From an uncultured Clostridia bacterium (GTDB lineage Bacteria; Bacillota; Clostridia; Peptostreptococcales; Anaerovoracaceae), in the NCBI GenBank assembly GCA_934234035.1, contig CAKQHH010000014.1:1-43635 (forward strand): a stretch of 43,635 nt of DNA, written 5' to 3'. Below the pieces are notes generated by a model, which saw only the letters and a program-made list of their open reading frames with translations, did no database searches and was not told where the DNA came from. A program made the translations under genes and the position numbers. This document shows, in pieces, positions 8,187-17,515 of this stretch (position 1 is the first letter of the stretch; each line of letters opens with the position of its first letter).

Positions 8187-9215
8187 CTATTCCACGCGTT
8201 CCAACAGAACTTCCGCATTCCGGCAGCAAGCCATGCCGGAATCATTTCCATCCACTCCGCTGTGGATGATTTTTCGTTTCTCGCCTTTTTCCATCATTTG
8301 AACGGCTTCCCGAATTGCCGTTCCTTCCAGGACTCCACCGCCGATGGTGCCAATTCGATTATCCGAAGAATAGACCAGCATCTTGGTTCCCGGATTCCGG
8401 GGCGAACCGCCGCCGTTATCCACCAACGTACACAAAATTCCGGTGGCGGGATGCAGGGCCTGGTGGCCCAGCATCTCCCGGCTGTAGGAACATACCTCTT
8501 CCGCTCCGGAATTCTGCAGCTGAATCAGTTCCGCCATCACCGACACACCAATCTCCGCCGGGGTTTTCGCCCCGATGTCCAGGCCTATCGGCGAGTGGAG
8601 CTTTTCAAAATGTACTTCCTCAATCCCTGCCTGTACCAGATTACTCCGAAGCGCTGCGATTTTCTTCGGACTGCCTAGCATCCCCACATAAGAGTAGGGT
8701 TTCCGGAAAATTTCCTCCAGACAGTCTTGATCCATTTTATGCGCCCGCGTCATCACCAAATATTTGCAGTTGTCCGTATTTTTCAATTCCCGGATGGCTT
8801 CCCGGAATGGTTTGCACACCACCCGATCCGCTCCGGTCTTTTCTGCCTGCTTCGCGTATTCCTCCCGGTCTTCCAGAACCGTCACGTCCATGCCCAGCAG
8901 CTTTGCCATCTGAAGACATGCCAGTGCTACGTGTCCGGCGCCGCAAATAATCAGACGTGATTCCGGTTTCAACACTTCTGCCAGCCATCGCATGCCGGCC
9001 AGGTCCACGACTCGGCTCTGCTCACACCGCATCCAATTCCGAATTTCCGGATTCTCCAGATCCTCCTTCTTCAGTTGACAATCCTCATTCCGCCATACGA
9101 TTTCTTTCCCGGAAAGAATGACTTTATCGCCTCTTTCCTCGTCCAACGAGCTGAGCACCAGCCCGCGGCCTCCATTCTGAAGCACTGCTTGAATCCCTTT
9201 GAAAAAATCCTTCAT
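8187..9215 (-). CDS. XdhC/CoxI-family molybdenum-cofactor chaperone-like protein
   Basis: A 342-residue protein. XdhC proteins bind molybdenum cofactor and deliver its sulfurated form to hydroxylases. A Rossmann domain is visible: LIICGAGHVALACLQMAK (about 88-105), VGMLGSPKKI (177-186) and SPIGLDIGAKTPAEIGVSVMAE (208-229). The usual N-terminal CoxI-type motif is weak here. Instead a complete version lies at the C-terminus: GGGSPRNPGTKMLV then GTIGGGVLEG (about 268-298), ending in GMACCRNAEVLL where CGG is more usual. The order therefore looks permuted or duplicated. Its ATG directly follows the AOR1 stop (gap 0), so translation is coupled. No xanthine dehydrogenase lies in the window; its client may be the neighbouring AOR proteins, which is inference. 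Confidence 0.85.
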   Translation of the reverse strand: MKDFFKGIQAVLQNGGRGLVLSSLDEERGDKVILSGKEIVWRNEDCQLKKEDLENPEIRNWMRCEQSRVVDLAGMRWLAEVLKPESRLIICGAGHVALACLQMAKLLGMDVTVLEDREEYAKQAEKTGADRVVCKPFREAIRELKNTDNCKYLVMTRAHKMDQDCLEEIFRKPYSYVGMLGSPKKIAALRSNLVQAGIEEVHFEKLHSPIGLDIGAKTPAEIGVSVMAELIQLQNSGAEEVCSYSREMLGHQALHPATGILCTLVDNGGGSPRNPGTKMLVYSSDNRIGTIGGGVLEGTAIREAVQMMEKGEKRKIIHSGVDGNDSGMACCRNAEVLLERVE

Positions 9216-10805
9216 CTAATTCTCCTTCTGCCGATCGAAATACCGGTACAACACTTTTGTGAACGGCGGAATATCCGTTTTCTGTGCCGCTTTCCAACGT
9301 CGCTCCTTCAGCTCCCGCTCTTTCTCGATACATTCCCGTGCATCCAGAATCAGTTCTTCCGGCGTCACCTTCACTCCGGTGCGCTCTTCCGTCATCTTAG
9401 CCAGGAGCTCGAAACTTTCCGGATTATCCAGCAACGCAAAAGAAGTGAAGATGCAAAGTCCCAGATTTTCCAGCACAAAGATCTGTGCGTACAGCAACTC
9501 CAGTCCGCTGAGATTTGCCAATGCCGGATACGCATTATTCATCTGAATTTGGAAAAGGTGTTCATCATCGATGGCTTCCTTATCCAGCCATTTGCGGAGA
9601 TCCTTTTCTCCGTACAAGGACGCCACGCCAAATGTTCGTGACGCAATGACCCGGCCCACCAAGGTTCCCTTTTCGATTTCATCCAGCCATTCCAGCAAAT
9701 GTTTCTCTCCGTGTTCGATGCCGTTGGCTTCCGCAAAAACCTTAGCGGCGGTGACGAACTCCGTCCCCACGATGCAGATATCCGTCGCCTTTTTCTGAAT
9801 TGCCGTCGCCAAGTCGTAATCGCTAAGTCCGAAACAATTCACCAAAGCGGCGTTCACTTCACTCTCCGCCGGAGACGAATACTGTCTCCCTTCATAATCC
9901 GAATGACGGTTCAGGCAGCCGATGGCACACATAGGCGCACAGGTATAATTGATTCTCTGACGTTTCTTCTCAATCGGTGTCATCGCCTTCCTCACTCCGT
10001 GCTTCTGTTCCTTCCGCGGTTCCATGCCGTCCAGTGTCCGACCGCTTTTCAGAATTTTCAGCAGCGTAATGGAGCCATAGCCCGGAAGGGCATCCCCACA
10101 GATTTCATCCTGTGTAATCAAGCGGGTCAGCTGCTTGCTGTATTCCCAATAAGCATCCGGATGCGCGCATTCCCGAAGGAAGGAGCCCTTTGCATCCACC
10201 ACCAACGCCTTCAGATTCTTTGCCCCGAACACATCGCCGAAACCGCTTCGCGGGCTGTGATATTCCGGCGAGCCTTCCGGATATGTGCAAAAGAAACTTG
10301 CCAAAGACATTCGCCGCACACCGGTCTCGCAGATTCCAAGCACCGCACTACCGTGAGAATACTTATTCCGCAGTGCATGAACGATTTCACCGGCATGGGA
10401 TTTCGCCAATTCCGGGCATCTTTCAAACGCAACGCCCGTCTCGTCCAGATGGATTACCGTATCCGGCGACATTGCTTTTCCCGTAATCACGATTCCGGCA
10501 AGTCCCAGGCTTCCCAGCTTTTGAGGCATATTTCCGGTGGTATTGCACAGCTGCAATCCCCTTCCTTTGCCTTCCGCCGTGCCTATAAACATCCGGTTTC
10601 CGCTGGGGGTCTTGCAGCCTACCAGCAATCCCGGCGTCAGTACGATTACGTTTTCCGAATCATACCGGTCCGTCTCCAGACCGGTATAATCCTCAATCAA
10701 TTTTGCTGCAAGGCCTCTGCCGTAGGGAACGCCCTTCTTGAACTCATAGGGCTCCTTCCGGCACTTTTCTGTGGTCAGATCGATATGCAGAATAAATTCA
10801 CTCAT
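9216..10805 (-). CDS. Aldehyde:ferredoxin oxidoreductase family protein (AOR1)
   Basis: A 529-residue protein, shorter than the ~600 of classical AOR. AOR enzymes use a tungsten or molybdenum bis-pyranopterin and one 4Fe-4S cluster to oxidise aldehydes to acids with ferredoxin. Features seen: an N-terminal AOR domain with GRGLAAKLIEDYTG (29-42), NVIVLTPGLLVGCKTPSGNR (52-71), SPRSGFGDVFGAKNLKALVV (184-203); cluster Cys 289, 293 and 297 (CAPMCAIGC, C-x3-C-x3-C rather than C-x2-C-x3-C); and a fourth Cys at 451 in LGLCIF. Cluster and pterin binding therefore look retained; the substrate is unknown. ATG follows AGGAGTGTTGT. Its paralogue AOR2 is the first gene of the same operon. No signal peptide, so it is cytoplasmic. 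Confidence 0.85.
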   Translation of the reverse strand: MSEFILHIDLTTEKCRKEPYEFKKGVPYGRGLAAKLIEDYTGLETDRYDSENVIVLTPGLLVGCKTPSGNRMFIGTAEGKGRGLQLCNTTGNMPQKLGSLGLAGIVITGKAMSPDTVIHLDETGVAFERCPELAKSHAGEIVHALRNKYSHGSAVLGICETGVRRMSLASFFCTYPEGSPEYHSPRSGFGDVFGAKNLKALVVDAKGSFLRECAHPDAYWEYSKQLTRLITQDEICGDALPGYGSITLLKILKSGRTLDGMEPRKEQKHGVRKAMTPIEKKRQRINYTCAPMCAIGCLNRHSDYEGRQYSSPAESEVNAALVNCFGLSDYDLATAIQKKATDICIVGTEFVTAAKVFAEANGIEHGEKHLLEWLDEIEKGTLVGRVIASRTFGVASLYGEKDLRKWLDKEAIDDEHLFQIQMNNAYPALANLSGLELLYAQIFVLENLGLCIFTSFALLDNPESFELLAKMTEERTGVKVTPEELILDARECIEKERELKERRWKAAQKTDIPPFTKVLYRYFDRQKEN

Positions 10806-10817
10806 ACAACACTCCTG

Positions 10818-13800
10818 TTATTTCTTGATTTTTACCGACTTCACCGCAGAATATGCGCTGTAGACGGTCTTCCCGTTCACCTTGCTGAGGCTCCGGATTT
10901 TGTAATAATAGGTTTTCTTTTTCTTTAGCTTCGAATTGGTATAGGAAACTGCGGAACCCTTGGTGGTTGTTACCTTCTTAAAACCGGACTTTTTCTTCGT
11001 CGACCGGTACACCTGTATGCCCGTCGCCCCGGACTGCTTCTTCCATTTCAGCACCGCTTTTTTCTTCTTCGTATTCTTCACGCTTGAAATGGATGGTTTG
11101 TTCAAGCCCATCCGGACATTCAGAATATTGGAATCGGAACCGGAATAGATATTGCCAAAGCCCAGGTCCTTCTGTACCCGGATTTTGTAATAGTACCAGC
11201 CGCCCGGCGTCCGTTTTGTATCGGTATACTTTGTGGAGGACCCGGAAGCCGTGCATATCTTGTAATACTTTCCGGTCTTCGATGTGCTGCGGTACACCTC
11301 GTATCCCTTCGCTCCGTCAACGCCTTTCCACTGCAGCAACACCGCTGTGGTTCCGGATTTCTTGATTCCGGTAAGCGTTCCGGCAGGGATATCCGCTTTA
11401 AAGGACGGATTCTCCCATGCCAGAATCGGGTATCCGCTGTTGCACTGCTCTCCATCCGGGATATATGCACTTCCCAGCTTTGACACGCCGGCTTTCAGTG
11501 CCGCATCGGTCAAGTCGGTCACTCCTTGATGCGAAGCATTTTTCGTTCCGGTCACCCGATTTTCCAGCACGTAATTGTTCTTGAAATTGTCATCGGACCC
11601 CTCTGCAATAAAAGCATCTCTTTTTACCGCAGAAGATTCCGGTGCGTCCGCCGCAACCGCCCCGGCCGCATAGCAGTTCGATACCGCTGCCTTCGCCAGC
11701 GCCATTTTTTCCGTCATGTTCATGAACCCGGCGGCAGTGGTTCTGCTTCCTGCCGTCACGTCTCCACTGCTGAAGCAATCCGTAATTTCTGAAGTTCGCT
11801 TATTGATGAAGCCCACCAGACCTGCAGCGTACTTTAAATAACCCGTGCCGGACACCTTGCCCCGGTTCGAGCAGCGCTTCATGGTCAGAACGCCTTCCGC
11901 CGTTCCCACAATGCCACCGCAGGCACCGGTATCCGAAGCACCGGACCGGGTGTTCTGGGAAGCGGACACGTTCCCTTCATTTCTGCAATTTACAAGGGTC
12001 ACCGGAGCCACGCAATACCCCAGGATTCCGCCGACGTATTGATGGGTGCCGGTGATGTTCCCCTGCATCCGGCAATTCTCGATTTTCACATCGTCGGTGC
12101 CCAGGAAGGATGTGGTTCCCATTACGCTTCCCACAATGCCGCCCAGCTCGCTCATTCCCGTCATATTGCCCATGGCGGTGCAGTTTCGAATCACGGTAGT
12201 CCCTTCCCCGCGGCCCACGATACCGCCGGTCTCTTTGGAATTCTTCACCTGAATATCGGTGGTGCAATTCTCCACAGTGGTGTTGATGGCTCTTCCCACG
12301 ATACCGCCGCTGTACCCGGCAGCCGCAAGGAAGTTTCCTTCCACCTTTACATTTTTGATAACCGCATTTTCCGCAACGCCGATTAATCCGCCAAAGGTCC
12401 CGCTGATTTTACCGTATACCGGATTGGAGAAATTCACGTTGATATTCTTCACGGTATGGCCTTGACCATCGAAGGTTCCGCGGAACGAATCCCCCGGATT
12501 TCCGACCGTTCTCCACAAACGCGCCCCTTCCGTACCATCATCGTTCCGAAGATCGATGTCCGCCGCCAGGCGAATCGTCTTTCCTTTGAAATCCGTGCCA
12601 TCCATATCCACACCGTCGGAAATCAGCAGCGCCATTCCCGCCAATTCCCGGGCATTATGAATGGTGTAGGTTTTATCCTTCTCATGTCCGCGATACCAGG
12701 AAACATCCGCCTGAGTCATCCAATCCTTCTTTTGGATTTTCGGCTCCATAATAACGGTCACATCGCCTTTTCCGGTCACTTCCAGCGTATCGCTGCTTCC
12801 ATCGGCCAGCTGTGCGGAATTCTTTTCCTGGGAAGCCGGCTTTCCGAATTTTCCGCTGTATTCGTAATTCACATCGTTCGGCACCGCATTCTTGTTCAGG
12901 GTTCCGGTCACCTTCAACCGATCTCCCTGATAAATCTGCGCGCCGTTCTCCAGCGTTTCCTGAACTTCCTGATGATCTTTCCCGCTGTACACCCGGGCCA
13001 CATGGATAACGAAGGAGTTGTGGGTCGGAATGATTAACTTCGCGGTCTTTACCGAAACGAATTTCGCGGAGATTTCCGTATCCCCGGTCACCGTATAGAA
13101 ATCTCGAGATATTACTTTTCCGTTTGCGGTAAAAGAACCCAAGCGATAGCCGGAGGTCGGCGATGCTTTCAATTCCAGCGTGCTTCCGTACGGAACCGAC
13201 ACGGAGGAAGATGCTCCGGAAGCCGTTACGGTTCCCTGCTCCGGATTCTTTATCGTAACGCTGCATTGGTCTGCCGGAATTCCGCTCTTCTCAAAATACA
13301 GCACCGGGTGCTCTGTCCCTTCCACGAATACCGCACCGTTTCGATTCAATCGCTCCACCGTGGAAGCACTCTTCATCTCCGCCTTGGAAATTCCGTCTAC
13401 CTCTTTCACGATGGCCTTGCTCTCATCTCCGGTATTGAAACCGGTTTTCTTCTCATCTGCTTTTTCCGGATTCAGATACAGACAGTTTTCTACGGTGTAA
13501 CCCGCACCGGACTCTCCGTCTTTGCCGATTTCCTGTCCGGCATACGCATTGTTGGATTCCTCGCCGCCGGAAGTCACACCGGCATTTTCAACGGTTCCCA
13601 CATTGAAGCAGTTGATGATATCCGCTGCGGCGTAGTTGTATCCGTTGCTTCCCACGATTCCGCCCACTTCTTCATAGGCAGCGGCGATGTGGCCGGCGTT
13701 ATAACAATTTCGAATGATGGAATTTCCCCACGGTGCGCCGACAATACCGGCACATCCGCGCATATCCGTGGAACGAACCGTCGCGTAATTGGCGCAGTTC

Positions 13801-15098
13801 TCCACGATGCAGGAGTAATTGGTTTCCCCGATTCGGCCCACAATACCGCCCACACAGCGGCGACCCAGAACATCGCCTTTCAGCACTACGTTCCGCACGG
13901 TGGGATGATTTTCCTTGGCAAAATCAATCTTGCAATCCTTGGCATTCTTCGTCACGCGGTCTACGCCGCCCCCCAGATATCCCACCAAGCCGATATTCCA
14001 GGAATAGCCGAAACCTTTTCTGCTGTACCGATTGCAGTGAATCGAGACGGTATGCCCCCGGCCGTCCAAAACACCCTGGAAACGGGTATCGATGACTTTT
14101 GGATCCTCCGCATCTCCCCGGAGATCGATGGCGTGCTTGCCGCCGATGCAGGTGAAATTCTTCAGTGCACCGGTGTCCTCATCTTTTCCCATCATATTGA
14201 TATCCGCCGTGATTTCCACCGTGCGATACCGCATGTCGTTGTACAAATCATCCGATGCGAAAATTCCGGTCTCTCGCGCCTTTGGCAGGCGGTACACCTC
14301 ATCTTCTACGCCGCCGCCCTGCTGTTCCAGCAGGCGAGTGTATTCCTTCACGGCGGTCATATATTTGTGCTTTACCGTGCCGTCTTCCTCTTGAGTTCGG
14401 TTGGGATCGATGATCTGATCCTCTCGTGTTTCCTTCTCGTCCACCATTCCGTTCACGATGGCCGCCAATCCCGCCAGCTGCGCCGGGGTGGAAATCTGAA
14501 ACGTCTTTTTTTCCGGATTGTACCAGCTCAAATCCACGCCGCCATCCCACACCTTTGTATTGGTAAAAGTAGCTGTCACGCGGATGTCTGAAGCGTCCGA
14601 ATCTGTTTTTACCAGATTGCTTATATCGTAAGAGAATGTTCCGTCATTCTCGTTGTATTCAATGTAATGTTCTTTTTCTTTTCCATTCTGCCGATAGAGA
14701 ATCCGGATTGTGGCCAATTGATAGTTCGCATCCGGGATTGCCCGGCCTCGAATCGTTCTGTCGGCTTCTTCCAATTCTACCCGGCCGTGTCGAATGGAAT
14801 CGGATACGGCGCAGACATCTTCATCTCCCGGTACCGCTTTTTCTTCCGTATTCTCGCTGTTTTCGGCAGGCAGATTCTTTTCTTCGGATTCAGTCTGTTC
14901 TTCCTGCTGTTGTTCAGGCCCACGGTTCTCCTCTCCCGCATCATTCGAAACAGAGGATTCGGACGATGCCGAATCCTCTGCCTGATTCTGCACGGAAGAA
15001 TCCGCATAGGACACCATGGTATTCCACGGCAGTCCTCCTGCAATCATGATTAAGGAAAGTGCAGCTGCTGCCGCTTTCTGAATAGTTCCCCGATTCAT
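10818..15098 (-). CDS. Large secreted surface protein with GLUG-like repeats and Fn3 domains
   Basis: A 1426-residue protein. Signal peptide: residues 1-32 (basic start, hydrophobic core, cut near SYADS). An acidic Ser/Glu-rich linker follows (about 33-95). Two modules begin with DLSWYNPEKK and DVSWYRGHEK plus an LAGLA/LAGMA helix, each followed by GLUG-like beta-helix repeats with GGIVGR or GGIVGS motifs (about 410-510 and 930-1130). A divergent InlB-type repeat lies between them (about 615-690), and two fibronectin-III-like domains end the protein in a very basic KSVKIKK tail. No LPXTG motif or C-terminal membrane helix is seen; the basic tail may bind wall polyanions (inference). It lies 36 bp after the Big2/Fn3 gene and 12 bp before AOR1. 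Role: probably adhesion or ligand capture on the surface. Confidence 0.8.
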   Translation of the reverse strand: MNRGTIQKAAAAALSLIMIAGGLPWNTMVSYADSSVQNQAEDSASSESSVSNDAGEENRGPEQQQEEQTESEEKNLPAENSENTEEKAVPGDEDVCAVSDSIRHGRVELEEADRTIRGRAIPDANYQLATIRILYRQNGKEKEHYIEYNENDGTFSYDISNLVKTDSDASDIRVTATFTNTKVWDGGVDLSWYNPEKKTFQISTPAQLAGLAAIVNGMVDEKETREDQIIDPNRTQEEDGTVKHKYMTAVKEYTRLLEQQGGGVEDEVYRLPKARETGIFASDDLYNDMRYRTVEITADINMMGKDEDTGALKNFTCIGGKHAIDLRGDAEDPKVIDTRFQGVLDGRGHTVSIHCNRYSRKGFGYSWNIGLVGYLGGGVDRVTKNAKDCKIDFAKENHPTVRNVVLKGDVLGRRCVGGIVGRIGETNYSCIVENCANYATVRSTDMRGCAGIVGAPWGNSIIRNCYNAGHIAAAYEEVGGIVGSNGYNYAAADIINCFNVGTVENAGVTSGGEESNNAYAGQEIGKDGESGAGYTVENCLYLNPEKADEKKTGFNTGDESKAIVKEVDGISKAEMKSASTVERLNRNGAVFVEGTEHPVLYFEKSGIPADQCSVTIKNPEQGTVTASGASSSVSVPYGSTLELKASPTSGYRLGSFTANGKVISRDFYTVTGDTEISAKFVSVKTAKLIIPTHNSFVIHVARVYSGKDHQEVQETLENGAQIYQGDRLKVTGTLNKNAVPNDVNYEYSGKFGKPASQEKNSAQLADGSSDTLEVTGKGDVTVIMEPKIQKKDWMTQADVSWYRGHEKDKTYTIHNARELAGMALLISDGVDMDGTDFKGKTIRLAADIDLRNDDGTEGARLWRTVGNPGDSFRGTFDGQGHTVKNINVNFSNPVYGKISGTFGGLIGVAENAVIKNVKVEGNFLAAAGYSGGIVGRAINTTVENCTTDIQVKNSKETGGIVGRGEGTTVIRNCTAMGNMTGMSELGGIVGSVMGTTSFLGTDDVKIENCRMQGNITGTHQYVGGILGYCVAPVTLVNCRNEGNVSASQNTRSGASDTGACGGIVGTAEGVLTMKRCSNRGKVSGTGYLKYAAGLVGFINKRTSEITDCFSSGDVTAGSRTTAAGFMNMTEKMALAKAAVSNCYAAGAVAADAPESSAVKRDAFIAEGSDDNFKNNYVLENRVTGTKNASHQGVTDLTDAALKAGVSKLGSAYIPDGEQCNSGYPILAWENPSFKADIPAGTLTGIKKSGTTAVLLQWKGVDGAKGYEVYRSTSKTGKYYKICTASGSSTKYTDTKRTPGGWYYYKIRVQKDLGFGNIYSGSDSNILNVRMGLNKPSISSVKNTKKKKAVLKWKKQSGATGIQVYRSTKKKSGFKKVTTTKGSAVSYTNSKLKKKKTYYYKIRSLSKVNGKTVYSAYSAVKSVKIKK

Positions 15099-15134
15099 TT
15101 TGTTCTCCGTTACATGTATACGTATTGATTGATA

Positions 15135-16430
15135 CTACTTCTTAATTTTTACAGTCTTCGCAGAAGTGAAGGAGCCCTTCACGGTCTTCTTGTTCACAGT
15201 TCTGTATGCTCTGACTTTGTAGGTGTATTTCTTATGCTTCTTCAGCTTCTTATTGGTGTATTTAACGGTAGTTCCCTTCTTGATTGTAGCAATCTTCTTG
15301 TAGGAACCCTTCTTGGACGATTTCCGGTATACTTCATAGCCGGTAGCCTTGCTGACCTTCTTCCATGTCAGCTTTACGCTCTTCTTTTTAACGTTCTTTG
15401 CCTTAAAGGATGCCACCTTGCCCGGTTTGAACGCACTGCCGGATACCTTTACCTGTACGGATGCACTCACTTTGCCCAGCGTTGCGGTTACGGTACAGCT
15501 TCCGATTCCGGTCGGTGTGACGGTTCCGTTCTTTACGGCTGCCACCTTGCTGTTGGAGGTAGTCCATTTCAGATCTTCCGTGAACTTTGCCGATGCCGGA
15601 GCAACGACAGCCTTTACGGTCTTTGATTTTGTGGTTGTGAACGAGAGAGATTTTGCACTCAGTTCCATTGCTTCCGGAGCAGCGGTAATGATGTTGATGC
15701 GGTCGAAATCGTTGATTGCATTCTTTCCGTTGCAGTCCGTTGCCGGATTATCGATCCAGTAATCGCCATCCTTCTGCTGTGTCACGCCGGTATATTCCGC
15801 ACCGGTAAGTCCAATCAGGCAGGAATTCTTCGCTGCCGACCAGAAACCCTCTGCCGAGGTATCTGCCGCTGCAGCCTCTGCCTCTTCATATGTCTTGTAT
15901 TTCGAATTGGATACTGCCGTTGCCAGAATCGGTGTTACGGTCTTTCCTTCGATGACAGTTCTCGCATCCTTTCCGGCAGCCACATCCCAGGATCCCTTCA
16001 TCACCTTTGTGGCTTTCGCCAGCTGGCTCATCGGCAGCATGAACTTGTTCGGCTGTTCATATTTCGGTGCCTGACAGAATGCCAGCTCCGCACCTTCCAG
16101 TTCGTTCTCGGAAATTCCGATTTCATCGAAGAATTTCTCCATCGGAACGCCCTTTCCAACAACATAGGCAATCTTGCCCGCTTTTTTCTTGGAAGCAAAC
16201 GGGAATACCTGTACTTTGGATTCTGTATTCTTCTGGAACCACTCCTTGCTCAAGTGTCCGATTACCCTTGCGTGGTCGGTTCCTCCGTTCAGGACGACCT
16301 CCACGTTATCCGTGGAAGGAGCATCTGCTTCTGCATCCGCAAATGCGCTTCCGGTCATGCCACCCATCATTGTCGCCGCAACGACGAGTGCGAGCAGCAG
16401 GCTGCTCAGCCGTTTTTTGAGATTCATCAT
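15135..16430 (-). CDS. Secreted Big2/Fn3 surface protein
   Basis: A 431-residue protein. Signal peptide at residues 1-32 (KKRLSSLLLALVVAATMMGG, cut near AFADA). An N-terminal domain of about 200 residues is of unknown type; it contains GVPMEKFFDEIGI followed by an AELAFCQ strand, a layout also seen in the 449-residue protein of this operon. A Big2-type Ig domain follows (about 245-330, LKWTTSNSKVAAV), then one Fn3-like domain whose KTVKIKK end closely matches the tail of the 1426-residue protein. The shared tail suggests the two attach to the same wall component. ATG at 16430 follows AGGAGGAACAC. A 76-bp gap precedes it, the largest in the operon, where an internal promoter is possible but not recognised. 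Confidence 0.75.
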   Translation of the reverse strand: MMNLKKRLSSLLLALVVAATMMGGMTGSAFADAEADAPSTDNVEVVLNGGTDHARVIGHLSKEWFQKNTESKVQVFPFASKKKAGKIAYVVGKGVPMEKFFDEIGISENELEGAELAFCQAPKYEQPNKFMLPMSQLAKATKVMKGSWDVAAGKDARTVIEGKTVTPILATAVSNSKYKTYEEAEAAAADTSAEGFWSAAKNSCLIGLTGAEYTGVTQQKDGDYWIDNPATDCNGKNAINDFDRINIITAAPEAMELSAKSLSFTTTKSKTVKAVVAPASAKFTEDLKWTTSNSKVAAVKNGTVTPTGIGSCTVTATLGKVSASVQVKVSGSAFKPGKVASFKAKNVKKKSVKLTWKKVSKATGYEVYRKSSKKGSYKKIATIKKGTTVKYTNKKLKKHKKYTYKVRAYRTVNKKTVKGSFTSAKTVKIKK

Positions 16431-16506
16431 GTGTTCCTCCTTTTACATGATATGAAATAATCTATATTACTAGCTCAACCACCCCTTGGATGAACCGCAA
16501 TATCAC

Positions 16507-16863
16507 TTACTTGTCGATATCCACCTTGCTTCCGTCGGAAGCGATGATGTAATACCGATCGGTGGCCTTATCGTAGTAGACCGTTCCCTGCTTCTCCAGA
16601 CTGGAAGAGTCCGATTCCTTCGTCTTGTCCAGATCCTTATCGGAGAATGAACTGACGGCATCCTTCTTGTCCACCTTCTCGGTCACTTGACCGTTCTGAG
16701 AAATATTCAAGTTCCAGCTGTTAATTAGCGCCAGCATAATTCCCACAGCCAGCACCAACATGGCATCCACCAGATTAGCAACCGATGCCATTGGATTTAC
16801 TTCTTCTTCCTCCATTCGGCTGCTCTGCCGACGAATGGAGCCGCTTCCGCTACGCCTTAACAT
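16507..16863 (-). CDS. DUF2149 protein, ExbD-like small motor subunit
   Basis: A 118-residue protein with a basic N-terminus, one membrane helix (about 27-48) and a short extracytoplasmic domain. The helix reads NPMASVANLVDAMLVLAVG. Asp33 in LVDAMLVL matches the ExbD/TolR pattern, in which a membrane Asp carries protons; the family match is DUF2149. It overlaps the ExbB-like gene by 14 bp, so subunits are translated together. The start at 16863 has GGAGGTGG 9 nt upstream; a second Met (MEEEEV) lacks such a site. The extracytoplasmic part is Ser/Asp/Lys-rich, ending near TDRYYIIASDGSKVDIDK. Likely role: with the ExbB-like channel it turns proton flow into force on a surface partner (inference). 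Confidence 0.75.
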   Translation of the reverse strand: MLRRSGSGSIRRQSSRMEEEEVNPMASVANLVDAMLVLAVGIMLALINSWNLNISQNGQVTEKVDKKDAVSSFSDKDLDKTKESDSSSLEKQGTVYYDKATDRYYIIASDGSKVDIDK

Positions 16864-17491
16864 TTCGCTTTTCCACCTCCAAAATGCATTCCGCTAATGT
16901 TTCCAATACGGACATGTAGTTGTTGTACCAGCTCTTGCGAATGGTAGAAATCACCATCGCCGTGCCTGCGGAAAGCAATCCTAAGATTGTGGTGTCGAAC
17001 GCCGTCAGCAGAGACGATGACAACGTAATGGTATCGCCCTGTCCCAGTGCAATGATTCCCGGCCCCAGTGGAATCAACGTTCCTAAAAGTCCCAGAATCG
17101 GTCCGATCTTTGCGATGATATCGGAAATCCGAATCCGCCGGCTATACACATTCTGTTCTTCTTCCACAATCCGGGCAGCCAGGGATTCTCTCATCAGCGG
17201 AGTAATGTCCGGATGGGACAGCAGCTCCAGAAGCGCATTCCTCTGCCGCTTCAGCAGTCGGCTCTTTCGAATCGCTTCCTTTGTCTCTTCGCCGGTCTTC
17301 GTTTCATTCAACACATCCACCAGATGCGGAAGTTTCTCCTTGAGATGGCGATGCTCCGTGAAAATCTCCGAAATCAACCATCCGATTAGAAATATGGTAA
17401 CCACCAACAGCAACAGAAGCAGTATAATTACTGGATTTTCCATTGCCGATGCGATAGCTCGCATCGCCTGGTTCAGTCTTGATAACTCCAT
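16850..17491 (-). CDS. MotA/TolQ/ExbB-family proton channel protein
   Basis: A 213-residue protein with three membrane segments: about 18-41, 126-149 and 160-184. The last two carry the family signatures GLLGTLIPLGPGI (134-146) and AFDTTILGL (164-172), whose Thr residues line the ion path in ExbB/TolQ/MotA. A charged cytoplasmic loop (about 42-120) separates helices 1 and 2. ExbB proteins work with ExbD to couple proton motive force to mechanical work, normally across an outer membrane via TonB. No TonB or outer membrane is expected here. The ATG follows AAGGAAAAACTGAAAA. It lies 24 bp after the gene for the membrane-anchored Ig-like protein, which is the best candidate partner. Confidence 0.88.
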   Translation of the reverse strand: MELSRLNQAMRAIASAMENPVIILLLLLLVVTIFLIGWLISEIFTEHRHLKEKLPHLVDVLNETKTGEETKEAIRKSRLLKRQRNALLELLSHPDITPLMRESLAARIVEEEQNVYSRRIRISDIIAKIGPILGLLGTLIPLGPGIIALGQGDTITLSSSLLTAFDTTILGLLSAGTAMVISTIRKSWYNNYMSVLETLAECILEVEKRNVKA

Positions 17492-17515
17492 TTTTCAGTT
17501 TTTCCTTTCTATGAA

